45,973 bases of DNA from Haplomitrium mnioides (taxonomy: Eukaryota; Marchantiophyta; Haplomitriopsida; Calobryales), in the NCBI GenBank assembly GCA_049999725.1, contig JBNGIS010020321.1, positions 1 through 45,973 of the forward strand. Reading direction: 5' to 3'. This document shows positions 11,000-22,344 of this stretch, one piece after another; positions within the stretch are counted from its first letter, which is position 1; every line of letters starts with the position of its first letter. The notes beneath the pieces were generated by a model. That model saw nothing but the letters and a program-made list of their open reading frames with translations, did not search any database and had not been told where the DNA came from. The position numbers and the translations under genes are program-made.

Positions 11000-13135
11000 C
11001 AGGGTCCCCTACGGTCCCCGGCCCTTGATGATCACTAGTTTACTTTCCAACTTGTTGCACAACCTCTGTTTCTGATTTTACCCTTTTCCGCACTTGGTGC
11101 GTGGATGGACTTCAGTCTCTATGGCCTTAGGGGTGGCTTGGGACTTTTAACAAATTCTATTCTATTCTCTCCTTTGATTCCAACGTTCACTTATTTTCTC
11201 TACTGTGAGGTAGATCATCGCTTCTCTGTGCATATCAACCTCCCTACATGTCTTAGCCCAGTGTGGTTTTCCCACCCCACAATTTTTTTGGGTCCCAGCA
11301 CTATCCCTCTAGCTACGACGATTCGTCTCAGCATACACAATCACTATCTCTTAGAGGTCTACATTTCTTCAAAGTATATGTAGAACAACTTCCAACAATT
11401 TGACAGCTCAGGTAACCGTGTGGCAACCTCCGTTCTTTGTCGAGTAGTTCTGTGCTAGGAACATCAAGAGAGGGACCACTTCCTTGATCCAAGCAGATGG
11501 CGTACTTCCAGCGCAAACTGTCACTATGTTCTACCCCCTTGCCATTTCATCTTTGGCAGCGAGACTACCCAAGGGAGAGCCTCATTCTCTTGTAGTATCC
11601 AGCTTACATGAATGAATAATACCCTTCTTGTGAGTTCGGATGATTCTCTCCCTAAAGCACACCCGCCCCTTCTCCTTCTCACAATTCAAAGGAGCCTATG
11701 TTTTCCTCGATATCTACTTTGACTGAGAGTTCCCTTCCTGCATCGATTGGACAAGGGTTTGAGGTATGTTGGTGATTCAGCATTCGAAAGTGAATTGGTT
11801 CATTCCCTCATTCTCACTCTTTCTCTCGAACAAGCTTCATGATCGCCATCGCTTCCTCTGTTCAGCCCTTGCGTTCTCTCCTCTAGAGGACGTTATTCCA
11901 TTCATCCCTCTCTTCTCCCGTCTCTCATTTCCTGTCTTCTTAGATTTCTTGATTTAATTCCTCATGCGAATCACTGGCTATCCTCCCTCCTCTGTTCTTT
12001 CGTAATCACCGATTTTGTTCATACTAATTCCTCAATTGGATTCCAACTCGACTCCAGCGCGACCTCGGGTAGCTAAGATCGTGTGGGCAGCCTTCACTCT
12101 ACCTCTCCGATCACCACCCATGACCCCAAATACCAGTTCGATCTAGTGGAAGGAAAGACTACACCACTACGTGCAACGTCTCCATCGACTACCTCTGATG
12201 TGGCTCTGTCTCCATTAACTGCCTCTCCATGAATTAGAGAAGTAGGAGGCCATCACAGAAATCGCTAAGCATTGCTTTTGTTCATCTTAGGAGCAGTGAC
12301 AGAATTCCCCCAACAACCTTGTCAGCCAAATTTCCCCTCATCACGATCATATTCAACATCCCTTTTTGTTTCTTCTTTTTTGTTTTGTTTCGTTTTTCAT
12401 CAACATCCACGTCGCCAAGAGCTCCACATCCTTGGACTTCTTTCCACGCCTCCAGTCGCTCAACACCCATGCATCATTCCCGTCCCTTGCCTTCAATCAG
12501 GTATGCTCGCACTTCCTTTTCTTGCTCGCACTTCCTTTTCTCCCTGTCATACTATTCCATGACCATATATACTCCGGATTGTCTTCAAGGCAAGCTGAAT
12601 CAGATGCACCAATGTTCCCTATGGTTTTGCTATGACAACTATGTCTTGACCTCTGATTTTGTGGTTCCTTCCACTCCAACAGCTCTCTTTTTTCGGTTTA
12701 GAACCTCGTCCCCATAGTGAACTCTGAGTTGAATGTCATATCCCTCAATGTTCACCAAGGACGTTACTCAGCTGCCTCAATCGCTAGATTACGAAGACCA
12801 CACCACATCGACACCATAGCACCCATTTCATACATCGCCCTCGATTCAATTCTTTCTTGTCTTCCCCGTGACCATCATCGTCTTCCCATGCATGCTACTG
12901 TTCCATCTCTCCACCTTCCGTGGCCAGAATTTCTCTCTGTCCATAGCCCTCGAACCTGCTCACATGACTTCAACAATATTGTCCTGTCTCTCTTGAAATG
13001 GCGCCGGCTCCAAGAAAAAAAACCACCATCGAGACAGTGAGCGGGAGAGCGGGGGAAAACGACCCCTTCTTTTTTTAATGGCGCCATAACCCATATGCGC
13101 CCAACTGCCTTTCTCTTTCTAAGACCCTAACCGCC

Positions 13136-13531
13136 ATGTCCTTTCTTTCTCCTTCTCAAGACCTTACGAAAAATCCTTTCTTTCTCCTTCTCAAGACCTT
13201 ACCAAAAAATCCTTTCTTTCTTCTTCTCAAGACTTTAACCATCAAAAATCCTTTGTTTCTATTTCCCAAGGCCTTAACCATAAAAAAATCCTTTGTTTCT
13301 TCTTCCCAAGACCATAACCATTGAAAATCCTTTGTTTATACTTCCCAAGGGCTTAACCATCGAAAATCATTTGTTTCTACTTCCCAAGGCCTTAACCATC
13401 GAAAATCCTTTGTTTCTACTTCCCAAGGCCTTAACCATCAAAAATCCTTTGTTTCTTCTTCTTCCCAAGGTCATAGGCATTGAAAATCCTTTGTTTCTAC
13501 TTCCCAAGGCCTTAACCATCGATAAGCGCAA
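13136..13531 (-). repeat. 39-bp minisatellite encoding a 13-residue repeat (left LTR)
   Basis: About ten degenerate units read on the + strand as ...aaccatcraaaatcctttgt ttctacttcccaaggcctt. On the - strand the 39-bp units stay in frame and encode repeats of the form MVKALGSRNKGFS, in an ORF at 13576-13367 starting MDKIILNPK. The right-hand LTR has fewer units but the same start. The right end of the array (towards 13140) degrades to shorter tcctttctttctccttctca units. Confidence 0.8.
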
Positions 13532-13697
13532 CGTTCTCTCAAGATGCACCTTGGGATTCAAAATGATCTTATCCATGTGGCTTGGCTAGTAGCTTAGGCT
13601 TAGTCTTAGTTAATTAATATTTAATTGATATTGTACTAGTATTTACTAACCCACATAACTTTTCAAAATCTCACAAACACACAAAATCTACTTGTAC

Positions 13698-13699
<2 letters not shown>

Positions 13700-13740
<41 letters not shown>
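13700..13740. repeat. (AC)n microsatellite in left LTR
   Basis: A pure AC run of about 20 units lies downstream of the minisatellite. The matching site in the right LTR is 22750-22786 and is slightly shorter. Confidence 0.95.
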
Positions 13741-13747
<7 letters not shown>

Positions 13748-14370
13748 ACGTACACTTGACGCCTTCCTTTCTTTTCTTTTCTTCATGCTAAGCGATTTTC
13801 CTCCATTTCTCTCAATTCTAAATTGTTCGAGTTGTTGTTGCTGTCTGATCTGTTTCTCGATCTGATTGGTAATTGTGATTCAAAAACAAGTGTTATTTCT
13901 ACAATTGTAATTTCTGGATCCTAAAGAAACTTTTCTACTTTAAATATAAAAAAAATTGTTTTTTTAACTAAATCCTATAAAAGTCTTTTGGTTGAATTCC
14001 TGAGAATCTTATGTCCTTCTGTTTGGACAGTGTCCATTGTTTGCCAATTCCGCCATTTGCTTGCTTTCTTTCTTCATTTTCCTCGATTTCGTCTTTCTTT
14101 GTCTCTCATTGCGTGCGTCTGTAGCTCCCATCCTGGACTCTAACAGATCCTTCGGTTCAATCCTGAGCGTTCAGTGTGAAGAATATTGCTTGGCTGCTCT
14201 GGACTTCCCAAGCTTGGTTCGTGGCATGGTGGCAAGGAACAAAACACTTGGAAGAAAAAACTTACGAACAAAGAGCAAGGTACTTCCACAGACACTTCCA
14301 AACACGAAAATTCAGACACAATAGAGCTTCACATGATTGGCATTTACAGGGGTAGCAAAGGCTGTACCAT

Positions 14371-15420
14371 CTAATGTGGAAAGGTTGTACCATCTAATCT
14401 GGAAAGGATGCGGTAGCCATGGGGATGGATATCTGTCACCCTGTAAAGGCCAGACCAATGTGCAATAAACTTTGGTGCAAAATGTAAAAATCTCATGTCA
14501 AACACCAGAACCAGGTCATCGGCCACAAATGTGCGCCTCGTAATTGTTTTATCATGGGCACTTGATGTGGTGCTGATAGGCAAAGCGCAGATCAGATGCC
14601 TGAATCTTATCCTCTTGTAATTGTTCTAAGGTTGCCAGTCGGTGTTTCAAGGACTCTAAGGGTCCTAATCGATTTGAAATGGCAACCCGCAAGGAAGGGA
14701 CCTGTATTTCAATGGGCAGCAAGGCCTCTTGACCGTAGACTAGGTGGAAGGGTGTAAAACTTGTAGCGACCTTGGTCATGGAGCGATAGGCCCATAAGGC
14801 TGCTAGTAAATGCTCATCCCAGTTAGATTTGTGATGCGAAACCGTTTTGGTGAGTATGGCTTTCAAAATCTTGTTGGTACTCTCGGCCTAGTCATTGGCT
14901 TGAGGATGGTATGGCGCTGATGTGCGGTGGTGGATGGAGTACAGAGCTGTGAAGGCCTTAATGACCTCATTCAAAAAATGAGTGCCACGATCACTAACCA
15001 ACTCTAAAGAACAGCCATATCTGGTCAAGACTTGGGAAACAACTGATATCGCATTATTGGCAGGAAGCGCAATAGCTTCCGCCTATTTTGTAACATAATC
15101 AATAGCTGCGAGTATATACTGGCTTCGTTGTGCACGAGAAGGTGGAGTAATGGGACCTATGAAGTCCAGTCCCCATTTCTCAAAAGCAGATAGGGGTAAG
15201 ATAGACACTAAGGGCATCTCTAGATTATGAGTAGGTTTTTGTGTTCTCTAGCAGGCGTCACATGTGCGAGCGAATGTGTGGGAGTCTGCAAATAACATAG
15301 GGCACCAATAACCAGAGCAAAGTACTTTTCTGGCGGTGGTCTTGCATGCAAAATGTCCTCCACACGCAGAGGTGTGGCAGCCATGTAAAACCTGTGTGGT
15401 CTATGGTGGCATGAGACATC
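14371..15420 (-). pseudogene. pol: Integrase of the nested element (degenerate)
   Basis: On the - strand, from about 15420 down, a zinc-binding CDAC motif (followed by TAG where Gln of CQR is expected) leads into the catalytic core: FEKWGLDFIGP (first Asp), LVSDRGTHF (second Asp), and ESTNKILKAIL containing the catalytic Glu. The DDE triad is therefore intact, unlike in copies A and B. Trp codons are TAG at TK*AEA and after AND. The C-terminal part (14583-14371) has FAPKFIAHWSGLYRV, a GPY/F-type module. Integrase inserts the cDNA into host DNA, giving the 5-bp duplications seen here. The region is broken by at least three stops. The stretch 14146-14370 next to the LTR has no obvious purine tract. 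Confidence 0.8.
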
Positions 15421-16350
15421 TTCTCAAGACGCCATCCACACCCATTCGGTAGAGAATGCCAGAAAGAATTGTGTAAGGGGCAGCCGATCTGGTGAAGGCT
15501 TGCCGTTGATCCGACCTGAGATGGGAAGGAAGAGTGCCACTTGTGAGGTAAGCAATCATATGGCTGTACCAAGGGTTGGCAGCCAACTGCTTGTATGGGG
15601 GATCCAAGCTAACCTCGGTAGTGAGCAAGGTAGAGACTTGGGAAACCCACAAGTTCGGAAAAGTATCGTCCAAGGAGTTGAGTTCAGGAACGCCAAGCAC
15701 ACGAGATAATAGATCACAATTCCCATACTTGCAGCCTGATCGAACCTGGAGTTGGAANNNNNNNNNNNNNNNNNNNNNNNNNNNNNNNNNNNNNNNNNNN
15801 NNNNNNNNNNNNNNNNNNNNNNNNNNNNNNNNNNNNNNNNNNNNNNNNNNNNNNNNNTCACAATTCCCATACTTGCAGCCTGATCGAACCTGGAGTTGGA
15901 AATTAAACTCCTGAAGAAGAAGGACCCAACAAGCGAGGTGATCAATGAGATCATGCTTGTTGATTATGTACTGTAAAGAGTCATGATTGACGATAAAAGT
16001 GAAAGGATAGCCCAGAAGGTAATGGAAAAATTTTTGGACTACATGGATAATTCCTAGGGCCTCTTGCTCAGTGACATTGTAATTTCGCTCAGCCAAGATG
16101 AGTTGACGTCTAGCATAATAAATAGGACACTCTTTGCCTTCCTAAATTTGGGCCAGTACTGTGCCCGTGGCAGTAGAAGACGTGTCCACCATTACAAGAA
16201 ACGGAAGAGACCAGTCAATAGGAGCTAGAAAAGGAAGAGAAGGCATAACATCTTTGAGAGCTTGAAATGTTTTTTGGCAGTTCTCAGTCTAGACAAAGGG
16301 AACTATATGCCTTGTTAGTTGATATAAAGGGGCAACAATCTTAGCATAAT
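15401..16350 (-). pseudogene. pol: RNase H of the nested element, with assembly gap
   Basis: On the - strand from about 16200 down: VDTSSTATGTVLAQ (first catalytic Asp region), IYYARRQLILAERNYN, TEQEALGII (catalytic Glu), FIVNHDSLQYI (position of the TDH motif, with Asn where Asp is usual) and CDLLSRVLG. This is the Ty3/gypsy RNase H that removes template RNA. A 100-N gap at 15758-15857 interrupts it, and the 44 bases before the gap are repeated exactly after it, so part of the apparent protein is duplicated by assembly. The linker towards integrase ends near 15420. Confidence 0.75.
15714..15901. other. Assembly gap of 100 N with duplicated 44-bp flanks
   Basis: N from 15758 to 15857. Bases 15714-15757 and 15858-15901 are identical (tcacaattcc ... 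gttggaa). This is the pattern of two contigs that overlap but were not merged, so the true sequence probably has neither the gap nor the duplication. Confidence 0.9.
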
Positions 16351-16371
16351 TATGGCAATAACGTATGTAAT

Positions 16372-16589
16372 AGACCGATTTGCCCAAAAAATATTGGAGC
16401 TGCTTGACTGTGGTCGGTTTTGGGGGGGGGGGGGGGGGGGGGGGGNNNNNNNNNNNNNNNNNNNNNNNNNNNNNNNNNNNNNNNNNNNNNNNNNNNNNNN
16501 NNNNNNNNNNNNNNNNNNNNNNNNNNNNNNNNNNNNNNNNNNNNNAGACCGATTTGCCCAAAAAATGTTGGAGCTACTTGACTGTGGTC
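16372..16589. other. Assembly gap of 100 N beside a 24-G run
   Basis: N from 16446 to 16545. A run of G (16422-16445) precedes it, and the segment agaccgatttgcccaaaaaa occurs on both sides (16372 and 16546) with a few mismatches over about 44 bases. The G run would encode polyproline in the RT connection region of the nested element, where no such tract is expected. It is most likely a sequencing or assembly artefact. Confidence 0.85.
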
Positions 16590-17400
16590 AGTAGGAGGAG
16601 AGAGAGGATAATGCTTACTTTCACAGGATCTAGATGTAGTCCTTTCTCTGAGATAATATGCCCTAGAAGCACACCTGCTGGCGCAAGGAACTTACACTCT
16701 TTTTGGATTTAATGAAATGCCATATGTGTGGCAACAAGTGAAAGCAAGTTCCAATTTGGCAAGGTGCTGGTCTGTAGTGCTGTACACCGTAAAATCATCT
16801 AGGTAAATTTCAAGACACTTGTCTGGTCCTTGGAGAAGGGACTCAAATGCCATGAGCATGATTCTCTGGAATGCGCTTGGGGCATTGCAAAGGCCAAAGA
16901 CTAATTTGTTATAGGAGTAGCACCCCCAAGACGTAGTGACAATGGTAAGATGTCTGGAATCCGGATGGATTTTGATTTGATTATAGCCGGAAAAACCATC
17001 TAGAAAACTATAACACTGTTTTCCAACCACGTTATCCAGAATTGTGTCGATAAAGGGAATAGAGAAGTGTTCTGGAATGATGGTAGCATTGAAGGCCTTG
17101 AAGTCACCATAGACTCTTACTGATCCATCTGGTTTTGGAACCACCACAATTGGTGAAACCCAATCTGTGAGGCCTGCGTGGGAGATGATGCCAGTGTGAA
17201 GCATTTTGGTTATATCTTTTTGAACCAGGTCTGTATATTTAGGATTGAGCCGGTATGGACGCTTTCAGATAGGGTGAGCATCCGGTGGAAGCTTGATGTG
17301 ATATTGGTATATAGATGCTGGGATTCCTGTCATCTTATCATATTCATAAGAAAAAACATCAATGTATTTGTGGATCAGCTATAGAAGGCCAGTTCTTGGG
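16560..17400 (-). pseudogene. pol: Reverse transcriptase of the nested element
   Basis: On the - strand from about 17400: RPYRLNPKYTDLVQKDI leads to GIISHAGLTDWVSPIVVVPK, RVYGDFKAFNA, the CYSFLDGFSGYNQI region, FGLCNAPSAFQRIM and the catalytic EIYLDDFTVYS box, followed by thumb and connection segments (TTVKQLQ) near the second gap. The YLDD box is intact. The 170-codon frame 17204-16692 is open. Upstream, a TAG in the HPI*KRPYRLN segment disrupts the link to the protease. RT copies the element RNA into cDNA in the particle. Domain order and motifs place it in Ty3/gypsy. Confidence 0.85.
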
Positions 17401-17824
17401 CCTCAGAAATTCCGTTATAGACCTTTAGACTTTTGTGTTTTGCTGGGAGAACTGGTAAGTCCTTAAATTGTACTTCCAAAAAATTGCAAGTGAGAGCAAG
17501 ATTGCCGAAAGGATTGAGAGTATCCTCTTCAATTTGTGGGATCAAAAATCAAGAGGCTATATCCACTAGTGATAAATTTGTAAATTGCTTCTCCAGAGAT
17601 TGAGGGGATGGAGAAGGGGCCTAGGTGTACATGGAAAGAACCACCCTCTGTCCTGGAGGTCCAATGGTCAGCGTCCCATCTGCAAAATCCAATTGTGCAT
17701 GGCTTTGTTTAAGCCATGGACGCCCAAGGAGTAATGGGTACTGATTTTGTTGCATTATGCGCAAGACCAAATAGTGAACCAGGTATTCCTGGTCAGCAAA
17801 GAGAGTGGGTATATTGCGGAGAAC

Positions 17825-18427
17825 TCAAAGAGGCAAAACATTGCTGCCATCTGCAAGGTGAAGAACCAGAGATATTTTTTGCAAGGCACTCGTCGGATAT
17901 CCAATAGAGCTCATTGTATGCTCTGTCATGATATTAACGACTGAACCAGTGTCCAAATATGCCGCTGGAATCATGATACCATCTATGAGGACTGCAGTGG
18001 CTGGTGTCTCTGAGTCATATAAGGAGACTATATGGACAACAGATAAGGCCTCTTCATCGAGAGGCAGCTTTGCCATGGGAGGAGGGTCTGAAACCTGATT
18101 GAGCGGAACAGATGGAGAAGAAGGAGAATAAGGGTCCTCAATTGGAAGCGCTGAAGGTGTGCGATGCTTAGCTGCCTTTGGCTTGCTGGCCTTCACTAAA
18201 CAGGTTACTTGGGTTGTCTTCCGAGGCATGACCAGGGCGGATCGAAGAGAATTGCATGAGGGCGTATGAAGTTGCAAAAGCTGGCCAATGGACATGTGTG
18301 CCTGTTGTTGAGCAACATCTGCAAATATATCATATGGTGCAATGTTCTGCAGGGATAAGGGGAGAGCCTTGCACTTATGACGCCTCATGGGAATCCCTTT
18401 CACGTGCCTCTTGGGAGGGAGAGGCAA
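17825..18427 (-). pseudogene. pro: Aspartic protease region of the nested element
   Basis: An open frame of 200 codons. A Pro/Ser-rich linker (KASKPKAAKHRTPSALP) is followed by VLIDGIMIPAAYLDTGSVVNI, where DTG is the retropepsin catalytic triplet (about 17945-17953), then LADGSNVLPL before the stop at 17825. Family members cleave the Gag-Pol polyprotein in the particle. The frame closes at 17825, short of RT. The stretch 17401-17824 continues as the protease-to-RT linker with several stops and frameshifts and includes DVFSYEYDKMTGIPASI. It sits directly downstream of gag and upstream of RT, as expected. Confidence 0.75.
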
Positions 18428-18487
18428 AGCGTCAGCTGTGGCGTCCTGGTCTGGGCCATCAGAGGAAATATGTTGGTCGAGGGGAAC

Positions 18488-20503
18488 CTAAGGAGAAGGA
18501 AAAGGATCCACTAGAGTGTGTGCTGGAATTCTGTAAGGGAGATTAACACGAGCACTGAGTGTGGCCGGTTCATTGGAAAAGTTAAGCCTAGGTGCGCGTG
18601 CTGGTGGGGCAGCCAAGGGAGGGGCTGCCTCTACACAAGGTTCAGCCAGCCGAAGAGGGGCAGTAGGTGTGGCCAATTGAGCTCCAGAGCATAAGGTAAT
18701 GTTCACTGGGACCACCTGAACTTCATGGACATTTTGTGAGGGTCCAGCGTTGGATATGGCAGGGAGAGGGAGAACTGGAGTCGCTTGCGGGGCAGCCAAT
18801 AGCTGAGGCTGAGGGGCAGGTGCCAATGCCAATTGTTGAGCTGGCTGAACTGCAGAAGCCTGATTGGGTTGCGTCTGGTAGTAAGTAATCTGTGGTGGCG
18901 GAGGTGCATATCCTGTTCCCGAATTCTGAGTTTGTTGCGGGACTGATTGATATGGCTGTGTGGCTAGGTATTGTTGCTGTTGATATTGGGGAGCCTGCTG
19001 GTAGCTTGTTTGATTGTACCCCACTTGAGGTTGTTGGTAGGCAGGCTGGTTGTGTTGATACAATTGGTAATTTTGCTGTTGTCGATACTAAGGTTGTTGT
19101 GGAGCATAATACGCATTAGAGTTATGGCCCTGATGTCCAAACCGATTGTTGTAAGGTCATTGGTTTGGGTAGCCTTGATTAGGCCGTTGGTACATGGGTT
19201 GCGGTCTATTCTGATAATATTGGCTTGTACATGGGTAGGGGCATTCTCTGGACAGATGTTCAGGACTCTGGTAATTATAACAGGTCAGTCTCATAGGAGG
19301 CCTATACTGAGCATAGGGAGGATTGCCTCCTTGTTGCGTGGCTGCATGTGGGTAGCTCTGTTGCTGATAAGGTGCTGGCTGGGCAGCCAGAGGAGCCTAG
19401 TAGATAGGAGGAGAAATTTGACCTGCAGTTTACGCCGCTTGAGGTAAGGTGGAAGAGGCTAACGCTACTGTATTAGGAGGAAAAATAGCCATGTTGACAT
19501 TAGCACTGGACTTAGCTTCCACTACTCGAAGCCTTCTCCAAATAGGACAAACAACCGTCTCATGGTCTGATAATAGGCACGGGTCACACCAAATGGCCGG
19601 AGGACAAGCCTCTAAGGAAGAATGTTGCTGATTGCATTTGGTGCACCAAACATTGGCAGGTTGGGACTGTGTATTGGGTCCAGCACTAGACTCGACCATC
19701 TGTATTTTCATGTTTGCCATCTGGTCAACCAGCAGATTGGATATATCATTTCTGACCTCGGCTCTGAACTCAACAAAGTCATCTCTGCGTGTGTTGGAAG
19801 CAATGGAAGATTCTGATCTGGTAGGAACTGCTCGATTTTGATGTGAGTGAGTTGATGCAGTAGTCTTGGGCACATGTGAGGCCCTATAACTCAGGTGCTC
19901 ATGCTAGGCGCCTCGATAGGGGAAGAGGAAGCAGTTGATGCGAAACGTTCTTTCCTCAAAAGCATCTTTTCGTAAGAGGTAGCCACTTGGATGGCTTTGT
20001 CTAAGGTCTGTAGGATGCTTCATACACCCAATGAAGCAACCGTGTTGCCCAAAGATTCAGAACTAGACTCCAAGATTTCAGAAAAGGGATGTGCCATGGA
20101 AATAAAAGAAACCTGTAGCCCACGGCCTCTGGCCCAACATGCAATGCAAACTGAATTGACAAAAGAAAGGTGTGGCACACCTCAGATCTAGAATGTAAGA
20201 GAACTAGGCTGGCTCAAAGAGAAACACTATAGCTCATGGGATATAAAGAAACTGACTCCACGGAAGCTAACTAAAAATGCACAACAAAGAAAAAACTACT
20301 AACTACTGTAGAGATCGAAGGCTGGTAATCGGCTCTTGGTTGTCAAAACTGAGAGTATCCAATGGAATCCAGGTAGCTAACCACCACAGCGTATCTATGG
20401 TCTCTACCCACATGCGATACAGGAAATGGTCCAAGGCCATGTCACATGCTTCCGCCATTTCAGCAAAAGACATGCTTGTTGTAGGTGTCTCGTTGTGGCC
20501 CAT
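18488..20503 (-). pseudogene. gag: Gag of the nested element, Gln/Pro-rich with paired Cys motifs
   Basis: The likely start is ATG at 20503 (MGHNETPTTSMSFAEMAEAC), 17 bases downstream of the primer-binding site. The frame is broken by stops and shifts around 20300-19900. 19873-19430 is open (147 codons) and has CTKCNQQHSSLEACP followed by CDPCLLSDHETVVCP, two Cys/His clusters like paired zinc knuckles. 19063-18488 is open (191 codons) and is extremely Gln/Tyr/Pro-rich (YQQAPQYQQQQYL, YAPPPPQI), then Ala/Pro-rich. The Gln-rich domain is unusual for a Gag. It looks like a low-complexity assembly or RNA-binding segment, but that is inference. Between the two open frames (19430-19063) the reading is interrupted by stops. 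Confidence 0.7.
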
Positions 20504-20519
20504 AGAAGAGCCACTAGAA

Positions 20520-20533
20520 CAGCAACGGTGCCA
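20520..20533 (-). promoter_or_regulatory. Primer-binding site, tRNA-Asp type
   Basis: On the - strand TGGCACCGTTGCTG lies immediately after the end of the LTR arm at 20534. The 3' end of plant tRNA-Asp is complementary to TGGCGCCGTTGCCG, so 12 of 14 positions fit. The position (LTR end, then primer site, then gag ATG 17 bases on) supports the call and fixes the orientation of the element. Confidence 0.65.
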
Positions 20534-22344
20534 TTTATTCAGAGTATACATAGAATAGCTTCCAGCAATTTGACAGCTCAAGTAACCATGCGGCAACCTC
20601 CGTTCTTTGTCGAGTAGTTCTGTGCTAGGAACACCAGGAGAGGGACCACTTCCCTGATCCAAGCAGATGGTGTACTTCCAGCGCGAACTGTCACTATGTT
20701 CTACCCCCTTGCCATTTCATCTTTGGCAGCGAGACTACCCAAGGGAGAGCCTCATTCTCTTGTAGTATCCAGCTTACATGAATGAATAATGCCCTTCTTG
20801 TAAGTTCGGACGATTCTCTCTCTAAAGCACACCCGCCTCTCCTCCTTCTCACAATTCAGAGTAGCCCTTGTTTTCCTCGACATCTACTCTGACTGAGAGT
20901 TCCCTTCCTGCATCGATTGGACAAGGGCTTGAGGTATGTTGGTGATTCAACCTTCGAAAGTGATTTGGTTCATTCCCTCGTTCTCACTCTTTCTCTCGAA
21001 CAAGCTTCATGATCGCCATTGTTTCCTCTGTTTAGCTTCTGCATTCCCTTCTGTATGATGGTGCAACATCCTCCTCCAGAGGGCGTTATTCCATTCCTTG
21101 CTCTCTTCTCCCGTCTCTCATTTCTTGTCTTCTTGGATTTCTTGATTTAATTCCTCCTTGGAATCGCTGGCTATCCTCCCTGCTCTGTTCTTTTGTAATC
21201 ACCGATTTTGTTCATACTAATTCCTCAATTGGATTCCAACCCGACTCCAGCGCGACCTCGGGTAGCTAAGATCCTATGGGCAGCCTTCACTCTACCTATC
21301 TGATCACCACCCATGACCCCAAATACCAGTTCGATCTAGTGGAAGGAAAGACTACACCACTAAGTGCAGCGTCTCCATCGACTACCTCCGATGCGGCCCT
21401 GTCTCCATTGACTGCCTCTCCGTGAATTAGAAAAGTAGGAAGCCATCACAGAAATCGCTAAACACTGCTTTTGTTCATCTTAGGAGTAGTGACAGAATTC
21501 CCTTAGCAACCTTGTCAGCCAAAATTTCCCCTCCACACGATCACATTCAACATCCCTTTTTGTTTCTTCTTTTTTGTTTTGTTTCCTTTTTCATCAACAT
21601 CCACATCACCAAGAGCTCCACATCCTTGGACTTCTTTCCGCCTCTCCAGCTGCTCAACACCCATGCATCATTCCTGTCCCTTGCCTTCAATCAAGTATGC
21701 TCACACTTCCTTTTCTTGCTCGCACTTCATTTTCTCCCTGTCATACTATTCCATGACCATATATACTCCGGATTGTCTTCAAGGTGAGCCGAATCAGATG
21801 CACCAATGTTCCCTCTGGTTCTGCTACAACAACTCTGTTCTGACCTCTGATTTTGCGGTTCCTTCTACTCCAACAGCTCTTTTTTGTCGGTTTAGAACCT
21901 CGTCCCCATAGTGAACTCTAAACTGAATGTCATATCCCTCCATGTTCACCAAGGATGTTACTCAGCTGCCTCAATTGCCAGATTATGAAGACCACACCAC
22001 ATCGACACCATAGCACCCATTTCATACATCGCCCTCGATTCAATTCTTTCCCTGTTAATAACTTGTCTTCCCCGTGACCATCGTCGTCTTCCCATGCATG
22101 CTACTGTTCCATCTCCCCACCTTCCGTCGCCAAAATTTCTCTTTGTCTGCAGCCCTCGAACCTGCTCACATGACTTCAACAATATTGTCTTGTCTCTCTT
22201 GAAACGGTGCCGGCCCCAAGAAAAAAAACCACCATCGAGACAGCGAGCGGGAGAGCGGGGGAAAACGACCCCTTCTCCTTTTTTTAACGGCGCCCTAACC
22301 CATATGCGCCCAACTGCCTTTCTCTTTCTAAGACCCTAACCACT

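Larger units (their letters stand above)
6666..11363. other. Unpaired 4.7-kb arm of the nested element
   Basis: It lies inside the target duplications but left of the repeat arm 11364-14145, and it is absent next to the other repeat arm at 20534. It contains two 87-bp repeats, a duplicated segment of about 168 bp, a C/T-rich stretch (7140-7760) and a LINE-ORF1-like pseudogene (10110-10886). Apart from that pseudogene I see no convincing coding frame. It may be the distal part of a very long LTR whose partner lost it, or foreign sequence acquired by the element. Confidence 0.5.
11364..14145 (-). repeat. LTR arm of nested element, left copy (3' LTR)
   Basis: 11364-14145 is collinear with 20534-23190 at high identity. 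In the segment 11431-11665 versus 20608-20842 I count about nine differences, all transitions. Read on the - strand it begins TGTTAGAGTCC at 14145. Homology stops at 11364 next to tttcttcaaag, exactly where the other arm meets its primer site. It differs by minisatellite copy number and small indels; for example, the right arm has 13 extra bases at about 22051. No supported protein gene lies in it apart from the repeat-encoded frame described separately. Confidence 0.8.

Noticed and set aside
11345-11363. AGGTC left of 11364 as target duplication for a shorter nested element (11364-23190)
   Set aside because: It needs a 4-base offset and has one mismatch to AGGAC, whereas 6661-6665 matches exactly and abuts a TGTTAGG end.
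12272-12717. Ser/Phe-rich overlapping + strand proteins in the LTR
   Set aside because: Three overlapping frames in a C/T-rich LTR stretch. Their counterparts in the right LTR (21512-21911) differ by shifts, so they are composition effects and not genes.
14146-14180. tRNA fragment (ggttcaatcctga) next to the LTR
   Set aside because: A T-loop-like string alone, with no cloverleaf around it; judged coincidental.
16352-16561. Polyproline or polyglycine protein around the second gap
   Set aside because: It comes from a 24-G run beside an assembly gap with duplicated flanks. The expected RT connection segment has no such tract.
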